A stretch of 64,000 bases of DNA from Bacteroidales bacterium (lineage in GTDB: Bacteria; Bacteroidota; Bacteroidia; Bacteroidales; UBA6680). Shown one piece after another: positions 35,785-45,146 of this stretch (positions are counted from its first letter, which is position 1; every line of letters begins with the position of its first letter). The notes under the pieces were generated by a model. It had not been told where the DNA came from. It saw only the letters and a list, made by a program, of their open reading frames with translations, and ran no database searches. The DNA lies in NCBI GenBank assembly GCA_025210735.1, contig JAOARD010000076.1, forward strand, positions 234,499-298,498, written 5' to 3'. The position numbers and the translations under genes are program-made.

Positions 35785-36324
35785 TCAAAACATTATTCCC
35801 ACACCAAACGTAAGATTGTGTCTTTTAAGTTCACTCAGGTAGCTCTCATAGGTATGCTGATTCCAATCTTCAACATGTTTATAGTTGTAACCAATTGTAG
35901 GGGTCAGATATATTCCTTTTAGTTTTATCTTATAGCCTATTCCAGCATTAAAAACCATTCCCTTATCTGTGGTTTTTGCATATTTAAATGAGTAACCCAA
36001 ATCAGCATATAGATAGGGTGTAGAGTTCTCTTTTAGCGATAATCTGGTTTCAACAAAAACCGGAAATGTAAGCAGAGCAGGTGTACTATAGCCATCACAT
36101 CCAAAACCAGCGCCGGCAGACAGGTGTTTATTAAAAATATAACCAACCATAAAACGCGTGCTAATACCCAACTTTTCAGAATGTAAAAATGCAGAGCGTT
36201 CAATATTTGAATCAATCTCTTTTATAAACTTTGTCTCTATACCAAAATAGATCTTCTTCACCTTATCCTGCGATAATATCGATGTTGGTATTAGGATAAA
36301 TAATAGTAGAACAACTCTTTTCAT
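35785..36324 (-). CDS. Small outer-membrane beta-barrel protein
   Basis: 179 residues: a signal peptide (ILIPTSILSQ), then alternating hydrophobic strands (FGIETKFIKEI, GISTRFMVGYIF, YLYADLGYSFKY) ending in an aromatic C-terminus (LTFGVGIMF), as expected for an 8-strand outer-membrane barrel. It lies 24 bp after the TonB receptor gene on the same strand and is probably co-expressed with it. Confidence 0.75.
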   Translation of the reverse strand: MKRVVLLLFILIPTSILSQDKVKKIYFGIETKFIKEIDSNIERSAFLHSEKLGISTRFMVGYIFNKHLSAGAGFGCDGYSTPALLTFPVFVETRLSLKENSTPYLYADLGYSFKYAKTTDKGMVFNAGIGYKIKLKGIYLTPTIGYNYKHVEDWNQHTYESYLSELKRHNLTFGVGIMF

Positions 36325-36348
36325 GAATTTAGCAATCCTATTTAGATC

Positions 36349-38802
36349 CTATAACGCAATAGAACATCCAAGCATAAACATACGGGTATGTGGGTATATG
36401 AAATTATCGTAATAACCATCAAAACCACTCATCTCAGGATCTCCGGTAAATGAGGTAAATGTAAAAGCATTTATGCAGGTAACATATACCTGAAGATTCT
36501 CTATATATCTTTTATTAACAGGTATATTATAACTCAATGTGATATTATCAATCTTTAAATAATCACCTTTCTCAACATACATATCTGTTTCTCTAAGGAT
36601 ATCTATATTATAAATATCTTTTATATTAGTCCCCTTTATATGGTTACCTTGTGAGCTATAAATAACCCTGTTATTATTATATATGTCAAACCCGAATGCT
36701 CCCCGTGCAGAGATATCAAGACTAAGGTTTCTGTACTTGAATGTATTAGATGCTCCTATCGTATAATCAGGAACACCGCTTCCTGTTTTTGTATTCTCAT
36801 TTGACAGATAAATACCTCCGTCATTTCTATAACCCTGGAATTTTCGTTTATATATATCCGCAGGATTGTTTAGATGCTTTAACAAAACATCATCATCACC
36901 ATCAGATTTGCTGATACTACTATTGTTAATTGCTAAGTTTAACCTGACATTCCATTTAAAAGGTTCAATAACCGGCTTTGCCGAAATTCCAATCTCAACC
37001 CCGGCATTATTAAGATCAAAGTTGCTGTTAACGCCAAGATTTGAATAATAATCGCCTGCTTTATAACCTACACAACGAATAATAGTAATATTTTTTGTCC
37101 TTCTATTAAAATAGTTTACTGACATATCAAGCCTTCTGTTGGCAAACGATATATCTGCACCAAAAGTGTACTCTGTTAAAGTCTCTGTAGGTAATTCTTT
37201 ATACACATATAATTCAGGTTTATATTTATAAATATTTGTTCCGTACACCTGCTTTGAAGAACCATACCCGGTTGTTAACTTCATATGATCTATAATACTG
37301 AAACCATCCATAAACGATTCATCACTAATAAGCCAACCCAACTTTACTGATGGAAGATTATAGTCATAACTACTCTTTTTACCTTTCTGATTATTTGTAT
37401 ACCACTGCTTCAGAAAACCTAAAGATATAAAGTACTTGTTCTTAAAGCTATAGTCTGCAAACAACGATGCAGAGTAATAGTTATAGCTATCATCCTTAAC
37501 CTTATTATCATCATTAATAGTCTCTTCTGATTCTATTACTCTTCCTTTAATTGCCAATCTGGCATTTATATAATGGTTAGTCAATTGTCTTGCATACAAA
37601 AATCGTTGACTAAAACTCCCACTGGTAATATATGACACAATCCTATCTGATGATTTAAGCGGATATGATCCTCCGAAATCACTAAAAACAACTCTCTCCG
37701 CTTCATAATCATCTCCTCTGTCAAAGTACTGTTTTCCAAATACAGATTCCGATTTCAGATAGGGATTAAAGTAATATGTTAATCTGGCATTTACTATAGT
37801 ATTATTATAATCTCCTTTATAGTTCATCTTATCTAATTCTTCAAGTGGGGTATGTTTTGACCATGCATAATCACCACCTGATGATGGTATTGTAGGATTG
37901 TATCTGTTTGCATATGACAGTATTCCATCATATCCATCAATAATATAAACTCTATTGGCTATTTGATAATCCTTCTTTGAGTTATGTAACGATATATCAA
38001 GTTTTAGCCTGTCACTAATCAGGTTCTGAGACAGATTAAAATACGTATCAAACTTCTCTGAGTCCGTCTTCTGTAATATCCCATTACTATTTCTGTATCC
38101 AACCCCAACAAGTACCTCTGTATTATCAAATACCTTTCCTGAAAAAGATATATTATGAGCATGGCTCAATTTTGTTTGCGATATCTCTTTTCGCCAATCC
38201 GTATCGCCCATTTTTGTGTAAGTACTATTAGGATATAACTTTCTGTTAAAATCCACATATTCATCAGCATTCATATATCCTGACTCTGAGGCAAAACTCT
38301 CTAGATAAGACAGACCACTATATTTCACACTTAGGTCTGCTTTCTCTGTTTTCTTGGTGGTTATCAGAACAACACCATTTGTACCCTGAACACCATATTC
38401 AGCTGTTTCAGATATATCTTTAAGCACCCTTATTGATTCTATACTATTCACAGGTATAACCTCTATATTAATAACAGGAATCCCATCAACAATAAACAGT
38501 GGAACAACACCATACCCGGATGTACCAAGATGAAGTGTAGACATGCCTCTTAACTGTATTCTATATTCCGGATTAGGATCGTTACCATTTGTACCAGCAA
38601 TAGTAAGACCGGGAATATTACCCTGTAAAAGTTGTAGAGGAGAAAAGACTAATCCTTTATTAAACTGTTTATAATCTAATAGATCCTGGTCAAAAACAGT
38701 TGTGTCTTTTGTCTCACTAAAAACACTGTCTGAAACAGTATACTCTGCTCTAATCTGCGATATTGCTGCAATAGATATCAGCAATAGTAATATTCTTCTC
38801 AT
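36349..38802 (-). CDS. SusC/RagA-type TonB-dependent receptor without SusD partner
   Basis: 817 residues with a signal peptide. The plug domain has the SusC signature IRLRGMSTLHLG-like region and VPLFIVDGIPVINIEVIPVNSIESIRVLKDISETAEYG (read in parts), then ANGVVLITTKK-like GTNGVVLITTKK. A long beta-barrel follows, ending in aromatic strands. It is shorter than usual SusC proteins (about 1000) and lacks the N-terminal carboxypeptidase-regulatory domain. No SusD gene is next to it; a small barrel gene follows instead. Substrate unknown. Confidence 0.88.
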   Translation of the reverse strand: MRRILLLLISIAAISQIRAEYTVSDSVFSETKDTTVFDQDLLDYKQFNKGLVFSPLQLLQGNIPGLTIAGTNGNDPNPEYRIQLRGMSTLHLGTSGYGVVPLFIVDGIPVINIEVIPVNSIESIRVLKDISETAEYGVQGTNGVVLITTKKTEKADLSVKYSGLSYLESFASESGYMNADEYVDFNRKLYPNSTYTKMGDTDWRKEISQTKLSHAHNISFSGKVFDNTEVLVGVGYRNSNGILQKTDSEKFDTYFNLSQNLISDRLKLDISLHNSKKDYQIANRVYIIDGYDGILSYANRYNPTIPSSGGDYAWSKHTPLEELDKMNYKGDYNNTIVNARLTYYFNPYLKSESVFGKQYFDRGDDYEAERVVFSDFGGSYPLKSSDRIVSYITSGSFSQRFLYARQLTNHYINARLAIKGRVIESEETINDDNKVKDDSYNYYSASLFADYSFKNKYFISLGFLKQWYTNNQKGKKSSYDYNLPSVKLGWLISDESFMDGFSIIDHMKLTTGYGSSKQVYGTNIYKYKPELYVYKELPTETLTEYTFGADISFANRRLDMSVNYFNRRTKNITIIRCVGYKAGDYYSNLGVNSNFDLNNAGVEIGISAKPVIEPFKWNVRLNLAINNSSISKSDGDDDVLLKHLNNPADIYKRKFQGYRNDGGIYLSNENTKTGSGVPDYTIGASNTFKYRNLSLDISARGAFGFDIYNNNRVIYSSQGNHIKGTNIKDIYNIDILRETDMYVEKGDYLKIDNITLSYNIPVNKRYIENLQVYVTCINAFTFTSFTGDPEMSGFDGYYDNFIYPHTRMFMLGCSIAL

Positions 38803-38833
38803 TCCGGGGGAATTAAATAGTTATTAAAGCCTG

Positions 38834-38863
38834 CAAATTTATACTATTTATATATATAACAAA
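38834..38863 (-). promoter_or_regulatory. Promoter of the TonB receptor gene
   Basis: On the minus strand TTTG (38863-38860) and TAAATTTG (38841-38834) with an 18-bp spacer; the -7 box is 32 bp from the start codon. Confidence 0.55.
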
Positions 38864-38872
38864 ATGTACAAC

Positions 38873-40336
38873 TTATCTTTTCCAGAATGCAGGGGTAAAA
38901 ATTACCAATAGTGTAAATATCTCAAGACGTCCTAAAAGCATAAACAGAGCCAGAATCCACTTTACGGCAATGCTAAGATGTGCAAAGTTTGATGCAGGAC
39001 CAACTGTTCCGAAACCAGGACCAATACCTCCCATTGATGTTATTATTGCTCCCATAGATGTTGATGAATCGTTACCTAAAACTATTAACAATACTGAACC
39101 AAACAGAAACAGCATTACATAAACCATTATAAAGTTAAAAGCGGATCTGCTTGTGTCTGTACCTACAACTGTTTTACCATACCTGATAGGGCAATATGCA
39201 TTTACATGCAGCATCTCATAGAATCTGCGTTTTATATGTTTTATAAATATCAGATGCCTTATAACCTTTATTCCACCACCTGTTGATCCGGCACAAGCAC
39301 CAACAAACATCAACATAAATATTAAGAGATACGTAATTACCGGCCACTCCAGATAATCTGCTGTAGCAAATCCGGTTGCTGTAATAATTGAAACTACCTG
39401 AAAAAATGATTGCCTGAACGCCTCCTCTACATCATATACATTCTCTGATATCAGTTTTATAGCAATAATAACTGTAACTATAAACACTATTAACAGGTAC
39501 AGATGCAACTCCTGATTACCAAACGCACGTTTTACCCTGCCTGAGAGAATAAGATAATGTATTGAGAAATTTATACCTGAAACAAGCATAAACAGAGCTA
39601 TTACGTATTGTATATACGGGTCATACTCTGCAATACTGGTATTGCGTGGCGAGAAACCTCCGGTTGCTATTGTTCCAAAAGAGTGGCAGATACTATCAAA
39701 CAGACTCATACCACCAAAACATAACATTATTATCTCCAAAGCGGTAATACCTATATATATAAACCACAAACGCTTTGCCACCTCAAATATCCTTGGCCTG
39801 AACTTCTCTTCAATTGACATTGATGACTCTGCATTAAACAGATGCATTCCTCCAATCTTAAGAAATGGTATAATAGCCACCACCAGAACAATAATTCCCA
39901 TTCCACCTATCCAGTGTGTAAGACTTCGCCAAAAAAGTATACCATGTGGCAACGACTCTATATCTGTAAGTATTGACGATCCGGTTGTTGTAAAGCCTGA
40001 TATAGACTCAAAGAATGCATTTGTAAAATCTGGTATAGAGTGACTAAGATAGAACGGCAGCGAACCAAAAAGTGATATCACTACCCAGGTAATTGTAACA
40101 ATTATAAAACTATCCTTTTTCCCAATACGCCTATGTTTTGATTTTCGGAATAACAATATAAACAGTACTCCTACCCCCAAAGTTATCCCAACAGACTCCT
40201 CAAAACCAACTATATCACTCTCTCCATATATCATAGATACAATAAATGCAGATACCATAAACGCACTCTCAAACAGGAGAATATATCCGACAAGATAGAA
40301 TATCAGCGACCAGTTAAATTGCCTTAACGAAAGCAT
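38873..40336 (-). CDS. trkH: TrkH-family potassium uptake protein
   Basis: About 487 residues (start at 40336 or two codons earlier). Four repeated membrane-pore-membrane units with filter-like segments (SGFTTTGSSIL, ATGGFSPRN, TATGFATADY, GGIGPGFGTVGP). This is the channel subunit of Trk/Ktr potassium uptake; the NAD-binding TrkA partner is not in the window. Confidence 0.92.
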   Translation of the reverse strand: MLSLRQFNWSLIFYLVGYILLFESAFMVSAFIVSMIYGESDIVGFEESVGITLGVGVLFILLFRKSKHRRIGKKDSFIIVTITWVVISLFGSLPFYLSHSIPDFTNAFFESISGFTTTGSSILTDIESLPHGILFWRSLTHWIGGMGIIVLVVAIIPFLKIGGMHLFNAESSMSIEEKFRPRIFEVAKRLWFIYIGITALEIIMLCFGGMSLFDSICHSFGTIATGGFSPRNTSIAEYDPYIQYVIALFMLVSGINFSIHYLILSGRVKRAFGNQELHLYLLIVFIVTVIIAIKLISENVYDVEEAFRQSFFQVVSIITATGFATADYLEWPVITYLLIFMLMFVGACAGSTGGGIKVIRHLIFIKHIKRRFYEMLHVNAYCPIRYGKTVVGTDTSRSAFNFIMVYVMLFLFGSVLLIVLGNDSSTSMGAIITSMGGIGPGFGTVGPASNFAHLSIAVKWILALFMLLGRLEIFTLLVIFTPAFWKR

Positions 40337-40342
40337 TTTCAA

Positions 40343-40678
40343 ATAAAATTATTGTTACAAAAAAAGAATTACGAAACGCTATTTAGTGTCTGCAGATAAT
40401 CATTATGCAGACAGAGAGGTATCAAACAGTATTGTTAAATAACGTAAATATCATAATACTTGCAGGCTTTGTTTTTATTCTGTTGACAAAAGTATTGAAT
40501 CGTATATTAATATCTACAGAAACAATTCCGTTTTTTACTGATAGTTAACAACTGTACTCAAACAGACAAATGCTGTTAATAATCACTAATAAATAGTTGA
40601 CAAATAATTTTCAACCTGTTCTACAGGTCATAAAGATTTGTTTCTTAATATTGCACAGAAATTTAGAACCAATTTATT
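40343..40678. other. AT-rich intergenic region
   Basis: About 335 bp between divergent genes. One small dyad, CCTGT/ACAGG around 40616-40628, and TTG-A-rich stretches are visible. TAATATTG near 40650 is a one-mismatch -7 box for the small zinc-ribbon gene. Nothing else seen. Confidence 0.45.
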
Positions 40679-40840
40679 ATGTATAGTTGTAAAGATTGTA
40701 ACTGGAAGGGCAGTAAAACTGAGATAGAATACGACCGTGTTGATACCTGTTTTGGATACGATGAAATTGAGTGTTGTCCTGAATGTGGCAGCTATAATGT
40801 TAAGTTATATATTGATAATAAAAAAGGGCATACCAAATAG
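40679..40840 (+). CDS. Small zinc-ribbon protein (53 aa)
   Basis: Begins ATG at 40679 and stops with TAG at 40838-40840. The product has CKDC near the N-terminus and CCPECG about 30 residues later, a rubredoxin/zinc-ribbon-like CxxC...CxxC metal site, with an extra Cys between. Acidic middle, no signal peptide. Possibly a nucleic-acid- or protein-binding zinc knuckle. Real coding is supported by the paired CxxC motifs and an intergenic leader; the family is not recognised. Confidence 0.65.
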   Translation: MYSCKDCNWKGSKTEIEYDRVDTCFGYDEIECCPECGSYNVKLYIDNKKGHTK

Positions 40841-40904
40841 TACACCCTCTATATTCGCATCAATGCAACATTAAATACGAAATATAATCTAGCCTGTTAT
40901 TACA

Positions 40905-41360
40905 TTACTTTGTGCTTGCATATCCTACAACAGTACACGACTTTGATGAGCTTACACCATTCTTATAGAATGTTCCGTTAACCTCAACTTTTGAGCTACT
41001 TGAAACCTTAAATGTTCCTTTACCTGACATATAAGTATCTAAAAGACCATCATTATCAACATCCATCTCAAGAGTAAGAGTAACATCTGAGCCACTAAGA
41101 TCAAATGATTTGCTTGACTTGAAATTAGACTCATCCATCATTACTGATAGCTTAACCTTATCATTCTTTGCAATTAACGATCTCTTACCAGCCAAAGCCA
41201 TAGAAGCAACCTCTGTTCCTGAATATTTTTTACCGCTAATTGTTAGTTCAAACTTACCTTTGTTGTCAAGATCCCCTAAATCTATATCATCATCTTTACT
41301 ACATGATGCAAAAACTACGAACATAAAAACCAATGGTAAAATTTTGTAAATCGATCTCAT
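40905..41360 (-). CDS. Hypothetical lipoprotein
   Basis: 151 residues with a lipoprotein signal peptide (lipobox FASC) followed by the acidic KDDDIDLGDLD, resembling the Asp-rich lipoprotein export signal used in Bacteroidota for surface display. The mature part is a Ser/Lys-rich beta sequence (LSGSDVTLTLEMDVDNDG). Function unknown. Confidence 0.7.
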   Translation of the reverse strand: MRSIYKILPLVFMFVVFASCSKDDDIDLGDLDNKGKFELTISGKKYSGTEVASMALAGKRSLIAKNDKVKLSVMMDESNFKSSKSFDLSGSDVTLTLEMDVDNDGLLDTYMSGKGTFKVSSSSKVEVNGTFYKNGVSSSKSCTVVGYASTK

Positions 41361-41475
41361 AATCTATCTGTTTAGTTAAAAAAATTATTTGTTACATATA
41401 CTATGTTGCAACAAGCCAGATAAATTGAAATATTTTTCACAAAAAAAATTGAATAAAATCAGACTATATAATCTT

Positions 41476-42342
41476 CTACTGCTTAATCACCTCCCAAACA
41501 TGTCTTATTTTATCTGATATATAATCATTTGAGAGATATTCTATAATTGTTTTTCCGGCAACAACAGACTCTACCATAACTCTGTTATATGGTATCTCAC
41601 ATATAAGTTCTATATTCTCTTCAACTAAATAATCTTTTATGTTATCAGCTACTTCTGTATTTATATCGTACTTATTTATCAGTACATATAACTCTGTATT
41701 AAATGTCCTAACAAGTTTAGTAAGACGTTTAATATCATGCAGACCAGACTGCGTTGGCTCTGTAACTATTAGTACAGCATCGGCACCTGTAACCGACGAT
41801 ATTGCCGCACACCCTATTCCCGGAGGTCCATCGTTAATTATATATTGTGCTTTGGTCTGATTAGCAACCTCGCGTGCACTCTTTCTTACCTGAGAAACCA
41901 GTTTTCCTGAATTGTCCTCACCGGGTTGCATTGTTGCATGAATCAACTTGCCGAAACGTGTATCTGAAACATACCAATAGTTATTACCATTGCGCTCAGA
42001 TGATATTGCATTCTGTTTGCAAATACGCTCACACAACCTGCACCCTTCGCATTTAAAGCCGTTTATTAAATATCCTTTATCATCGTTATAATGTATTGCC
42101 CCAAACCTACATAAATCAGTGCATACACCACAGCTACTACACTTATCTGTATCAATGGTCATGCTCCATGAGCTATAAAAGGTGTTGGTCTCTTTAATAT
42201 CAGGATTAAATATCAGATGCAGATCCGGGGCATCAACATCATTATCGCAAAACACTGTATTTTCAGCAACAGATGCCAGCGCGGCAGTTATACTGGTTTT
42301 TCCTGTTCCTCCTTTACCGCTTAATACTGTTATCTCCTTCAT
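41476..42342 (-). CDS. MinD/Mrp-type ATPase with ferredoxin insert (orange-protein operon)
   Basis: 288 residues. The deviant Walker A GKGGTGKTSI opens the protein. Two 4Fe-4S motifs are inserted near residues 66-110 (CSSCGVCTDLC, CEGCRLCERIC). The rest is a ParA/MinD fold (INDGPPGIGCAAISSV, LIVTEPTQSGLHDI). Paralogue of the next gene upstream, which it overlaps by 4 bases; the two probably form a heterodimer. In Desulfovibrio such pairs belong to the orange-protein (ORP) complex with Mo/Cu-S cluster proteins. That role is transferred by operon content. Confidence 0.88.
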   Translation of the reverse strand: MKEITVLSGKGGTGKTSITAALASVAENTVFCDNDVDAPDLHLIFNPDIKETNTFYSSWSMTIDTDKCSSCGVCTDLCRFGAIHYNDDKGYLINGFKCEGCRLCERICKQNAISSERNGNNYWYVSDTRFGKLIHATMQPGEDNSGKLVSQVRKSAREVANQTKAQYIINDGPPGIGCAAISSVTGADAVLIVTEPTQSGLHDIKRLTKLVRTFNTELYVLINKYDINTEVADNIKDYLVEENIELICEIPYNRVMVESVVAGKTIIEYLSNDYISDKIRHVWEVIKQ

Positions 42343-43235
42343 CTGTCTGTTTTTTCTTTTTCAATAGCCAGATACTGTATCAAACTATCTGTTATATTTC
42401 TGTAACTATAATCAATACTCTCCGGAATATTATTGGTTAACTCTCCCTTTGCATAGTTTCCTGCATACTCCTTTATAAACGGTATCTCGCCTATAAGCTC
42501 CAGATTCTCTCTGTTCAGATAGTCGTATACATCGTTTGTACCAATACCCGATTTATTTACAACCACACCAAAATTAACCTCTAACTCCTTAAGAACATCA
42601 ACAGCCAGCTTAAGGTCATGCAAACCAAAAGGTGTAGGTTCTGTAACCAGTACCACATAATCTGCATCTGAAACAGTCTCAACAACCGGACAACTTGTCC
42701 CCGGAGGAGAGTCAAGTACTGTAATTCCGGCTCTTTTACCTACTTTGCTTTTAAGTTCCCTGATAACAGCTGTCTGCATAGTAGAGCCAATCTTAAGTAC
42801 CCCCTCTGCAAGCATCATATTATCAGTAACACTATAGTAGTTTACATCACCAATCTGTTCCGGTTCTTCATAAATGGCATTACTCTTACAAGCCACCAAA
42901 CACGCTCCACATGAGTGACATAATGAACTGTTTATCTCTGCATATTGTGCCGATGGTATAACTACTATTGCGTTAAACTCACAATACTCAACACAACGTC
43001 TGCAATAGTTACACTCATTATTATTAATTAAAGCTACCTCTCTTACAATCTTATCACTACTTATCTTATTTGCATTGCTATAGAAAATCCTGTCATTTGG
43101 CTCCTCAACATCGCAGTCAACAAGTGTAATATCATAATTAGTCTGTTTTTTCAGATAGTAACAAATGTTTACAGATACAGAGGTTTTTCCTGTTCCTCCT
43201 TTTCCGCTTGCTACAGCAATCTTATAAGATTCCAT
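42339..43235 (-). CDS. MinD/Mrp-type ATPase with ferredoxin insert, paralogue
   Basis: 298 residues with the Walker A motif SGKGGTGKTSV, two ferredoxin-like cysteine sets (CNYCRRCVEYC, CHSCGACLVAC) and the switch II region VLDSPPGTSCPVVETV. The same architecture as the downstream gene. It overlaps the DUF89 gene by 14 bases upstream and the other ATPase by 4 bases downstream, showing tight co-expression. Confidence 0.88.
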   Translation of the reverse strand: MESYKIAVASGKGGTGKTSVSVNICYYLKKQTNYDITLVDCDVEEPNDRIFYSNANKISSDKIVREVALINNNECNYCRRCVEYCEFNAIVVIPSAQYAEINSSLCHSCGACLVACKSNAIYEEPEQIGDVNYYSVTDNMMLAEGVLKIGSTMQTAVIRELKSKVGKRAGITVLDSPPGTSCPVVETVSDADYVVLVTEPTPFGLHDLKLAVDVLKELEVNFGVVVNKSGIGTNDVYDYLNRENLELIGEIPFIKEYAGNYAKGELTNNIPESIDYSYRNITDSLIQYLAIEKEKTDR

Positions 43236-44082
43236 TAATACGCTCTCCTTTTGTTATTAACATATCTCCACGTTCTACACCAAGTAATTTTGCTATAGGA
43301 TTACACTTTGCCATAAGCATAAAAAACAGATTCTTCTTATCAGAATCAATAAGTCCTTCAAGGTTTCCCTGCCCCTTAGATATCACAACATCAGCCTCAT
43401 TAAAAGCATCTGTAAACTCATCTGAGCAACAGTCTAAAATTGTAGATGGTGCATCGTACCCGTTTGATATAATATTACATACATCATGCATACCAACCAT
43501 AAGAGCATCATTATATGTTACATCGTTAATAACTGCACCTCCTCTTACCGCATAGGTAACATTAGGATGATTCATTACTGATATAAACAGCTTATCAAAA
43601 ACCACCTCTCCGCAATTATCACCAAGATACAATACGCTTTTTGCACTCTTTATAGCACTTTCCAGATTGGTACTATCATCTACTCTCAGCTCCCTGTTCA
43701 GAAGCTTTTTAATTGTACCATCAATATCATCGGGGGCTGTATTAGCCCCATAGTCGATGATATTTCCTGCAACAGCAAGCTTAGCTGCCACACCAAAACT
43801 ATTATTGCTGTCTGAAACTATATCAGACCATTTATCATAAACCGATAGTAGAGTTTTATTAGCATGATTTTTCTCCTGAATATAGATGTCTCCGTTATTC
43901 AGTATATTTCTGGCCGACCTCTGTACCTGTGCTGCTACCTGAGGATTCGTTTGAGTTTTCCAATCAGATAATATTCTGTTAATAGCATTTACCAGTTCAT
44001 CAGTCTTTACCTCATCAGGATTAAATCTGTTAATAATCCTCTCAATTGCTTTAGTATGACAAAAATAACACTCGTATTGCAT
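43222..44082 (-). CDS. DUF89/ARMT1-like protein
   Basis: 286 residues beginning MQYECYFCHTKAIERI, with the family core SVLYLGDNCGEVVFDKL, TYAVRGGAVINDVTY and VVISKGQGNLEGLID. DUF89 proteins are metal-dependent damage-control phosphatases acting on phosphometabolites. The N-terminal CxxC is typical of the bacterial/archaeal subgroup. It begins 4 bp after the NifX-like gene; a role in handling a metal or sulfur cofactor precursor is inference from the operon. Confidence 0.85.
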   Translation of the reverse strand: MQYECYFCHTKAIERIINRFNPDEVKTDELVNAINRILSDWKTQTNPQVAAQVQRSARNILNNGDIYIQEKNHANKTLLSVYDKWSDIVSDSNNSFGVAAKLAVAGNIIDYGANTAPDDIDGTIKKLLNRELRVDDSTNLESAIKSAKSVLYLGDNCGEVVFDKLFISVMNHPNVTYAVRGGAVINDVTYNDALMVGMHDVCNIISNGYDAPSTILDCCSDEFTDAFNEADVVISKGQGNLEGLIDSDKKNLFFMLMAKCNPIAKLLGVERGDMLITKGERINGIL

Positions 44083-44086
44083 ATTG

Positions 44087-44425
44087 CTAATGATTACAAC
44101 TGTTCTCCTTTAACTCAAGAGTTTTATCTAAAAACATATTAACAAGCTCTTTTGGCTCGCCTTCTGGTGCCCCCGCATAAACATTTACACTATGTTTATT
44201 AAATATCTCTATGGCTTTATTTCCTATTCCTCCGGCAATAATATCTGTAACTCCACGCTCAACAATCCACGGAGGAAGTAGCCCCGGTTGATGTTCCGGT
44301 GCTTCAACAGTTTTGTCCGAAATAATTTTATTATTCTCTATATCTATAAATACAAAATGACTACAGTGACCAAAATGTTGAGTAAGTAGCCCTTTATTCA
44401 CTGGTATTGCAAATCTTCGCTTCAT
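44087..44425 (-). CDS. NifX/NifB-type cluster-binding protein (ORP-like)
   Basis: 112 residues: MKRRFAIPVNKGLLTQHFGHCSHF is the start of the dinitrogenase iron-molybdenum cofactor domain; IVERGVTDIIAGGIGNKAIEIF is its second conserved part. The C-terminus ends SCNH. Such small proteins bind metal-sulfur clusters (FeMo-cofactor precursors, or the Mo-Cu-S cluster of orange protein). Second of two paralogues in the operon, with a repeat-filled spacer upstream. Confidence 0.85.
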   Translation of the reverse strand: MKRRFAIPVNKGLLTQHFGHCSHFVFIDIENNKIISDKTVEAPEHQPGLLPPWIVERGVTDIIAGGIGNKAIEIFNKHSVNVYAGAPEGEPKELVNMFLDKTLELKENSCNH

Positions 44426-44603
44426 CTGTTTATTTTTTCTTTTTAATGGTCAGAAGGAACTCGCATTTAATAATCAATCCACATGTATGAACAATCATTA
44501 TCGTGCTAGTTTCATCTGTTTATAATTGTTTTTTCATTTGAAAAATGGAACTAGCACAACCTCGTAATCCCGTGTGTAAGAAACTTAGTCATGCTCGTTC
44601 CCA
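44421..44603. repeat. Two tandem ~90-bp start-region repeats
   Basis: Unit 1 begins at TTCATCTGTTTAT (44421-44433, containing the gene's start codon) and unit 2 at the same 13 bases at 44511-44523. Each unit continues with an AT tract, GGAACT.GCA and a TCATGCTCG- or TCGTGCTAG-like end. The sequence GTGCTAGTTTCAT (44503-44515) pairs with ATGGAACTAGCAC (44545-44557), one mismatch, so transcripts can fold. The same unit occurs at 44949 and, degenerate, at 3131. Confidence 0.7.
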
Positions 44604-44639
44604 AAAAAATCTAATTCTATTTACAGTTGATCTGTTAAA

Positions 44640-44954
44640 CTACTTAAGTTTAGATATTATCTCCTCAATAATAGTACTGTCATCCTTAAGTATAACCATC
44701 TGTATCTTAAACTTATCAAGCAGATCTTTTGCCTTAGGTCCAAAATCGCCCGATATAACTTTAGTAACCCCAAGTTCTACCATCTTTTCAGCAGCTTTGG
44801 TTCCGGCACCACCCTGTGCACTCTTATTCTCGTTATTAACAAAATCTATATCTCCGGTTTCGTCATTATATATGCAAAACCATTCTGCACGGCCAAACCT
44901 CAGGTCGAACAAGGAGTTTTCTCTATCTCCTGTTGATGTTATTACCGTTTTCAT
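44640..44954 (-). CDS. NifX/NifB-type cluster-binding protein (ORP-like), first copy
   Basis: 104 residues with the family pattern: LFDLRFGRAEWFCIY, GGAGTKAAEKMVELGVTKVI, SGDFGPKAKDLL. It lies between the DUF134 regulator and the second NifX-like gene, with long spacers (over 180 bp) on both sides that contain repeats. Likely metal-sulfur cluster carrier of an orange-protein-type complex. Confidence 0.85.
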   Translation of the reverse strand: MKTVITSTGDRENSLFDLRFGRAEWFCIYNDETGDIDFVNNENKSAQGGAGTKAAEKMVELGVTKVISGDFGPKAKDLLDKFKIQMVILKDDSTIIEEIISKLK

Positions 44955-45053
44955 ATGTTTATAATTGTTTTTTATTTGTCATATGGAACTCGCATTTAAT
45001 AATCAATCCGCATTGTATGAGCAATCATTATCATGCTCGTTTCATATGTTTAT
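44949..45053. repeat. ~91-bp start-region repeat upstream of the first NifX-like gene
   Basis: TTTCATATGTTTAT occurs at 44949-44962 (over the start codon) and again at 45040-45053. The 77 bp between them match the 44421 unit, including GGAACTCGCATTTAATAATC. GAGCA/TGCTC (45019-45038) forms a small hairpin. The arrangement looks like an insertion with a 14-bp flanking duplication or a tandem start duplication. Confidence 0.7.
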
Positions 45054-45146
45054 TATTTGTTTTTAATTGATATTAACAGCCAATGCTATTCTATTACAAT
45101 GCATCAACCATCTGTTTATATGTGTATACACTTATTTTCTCTATCA

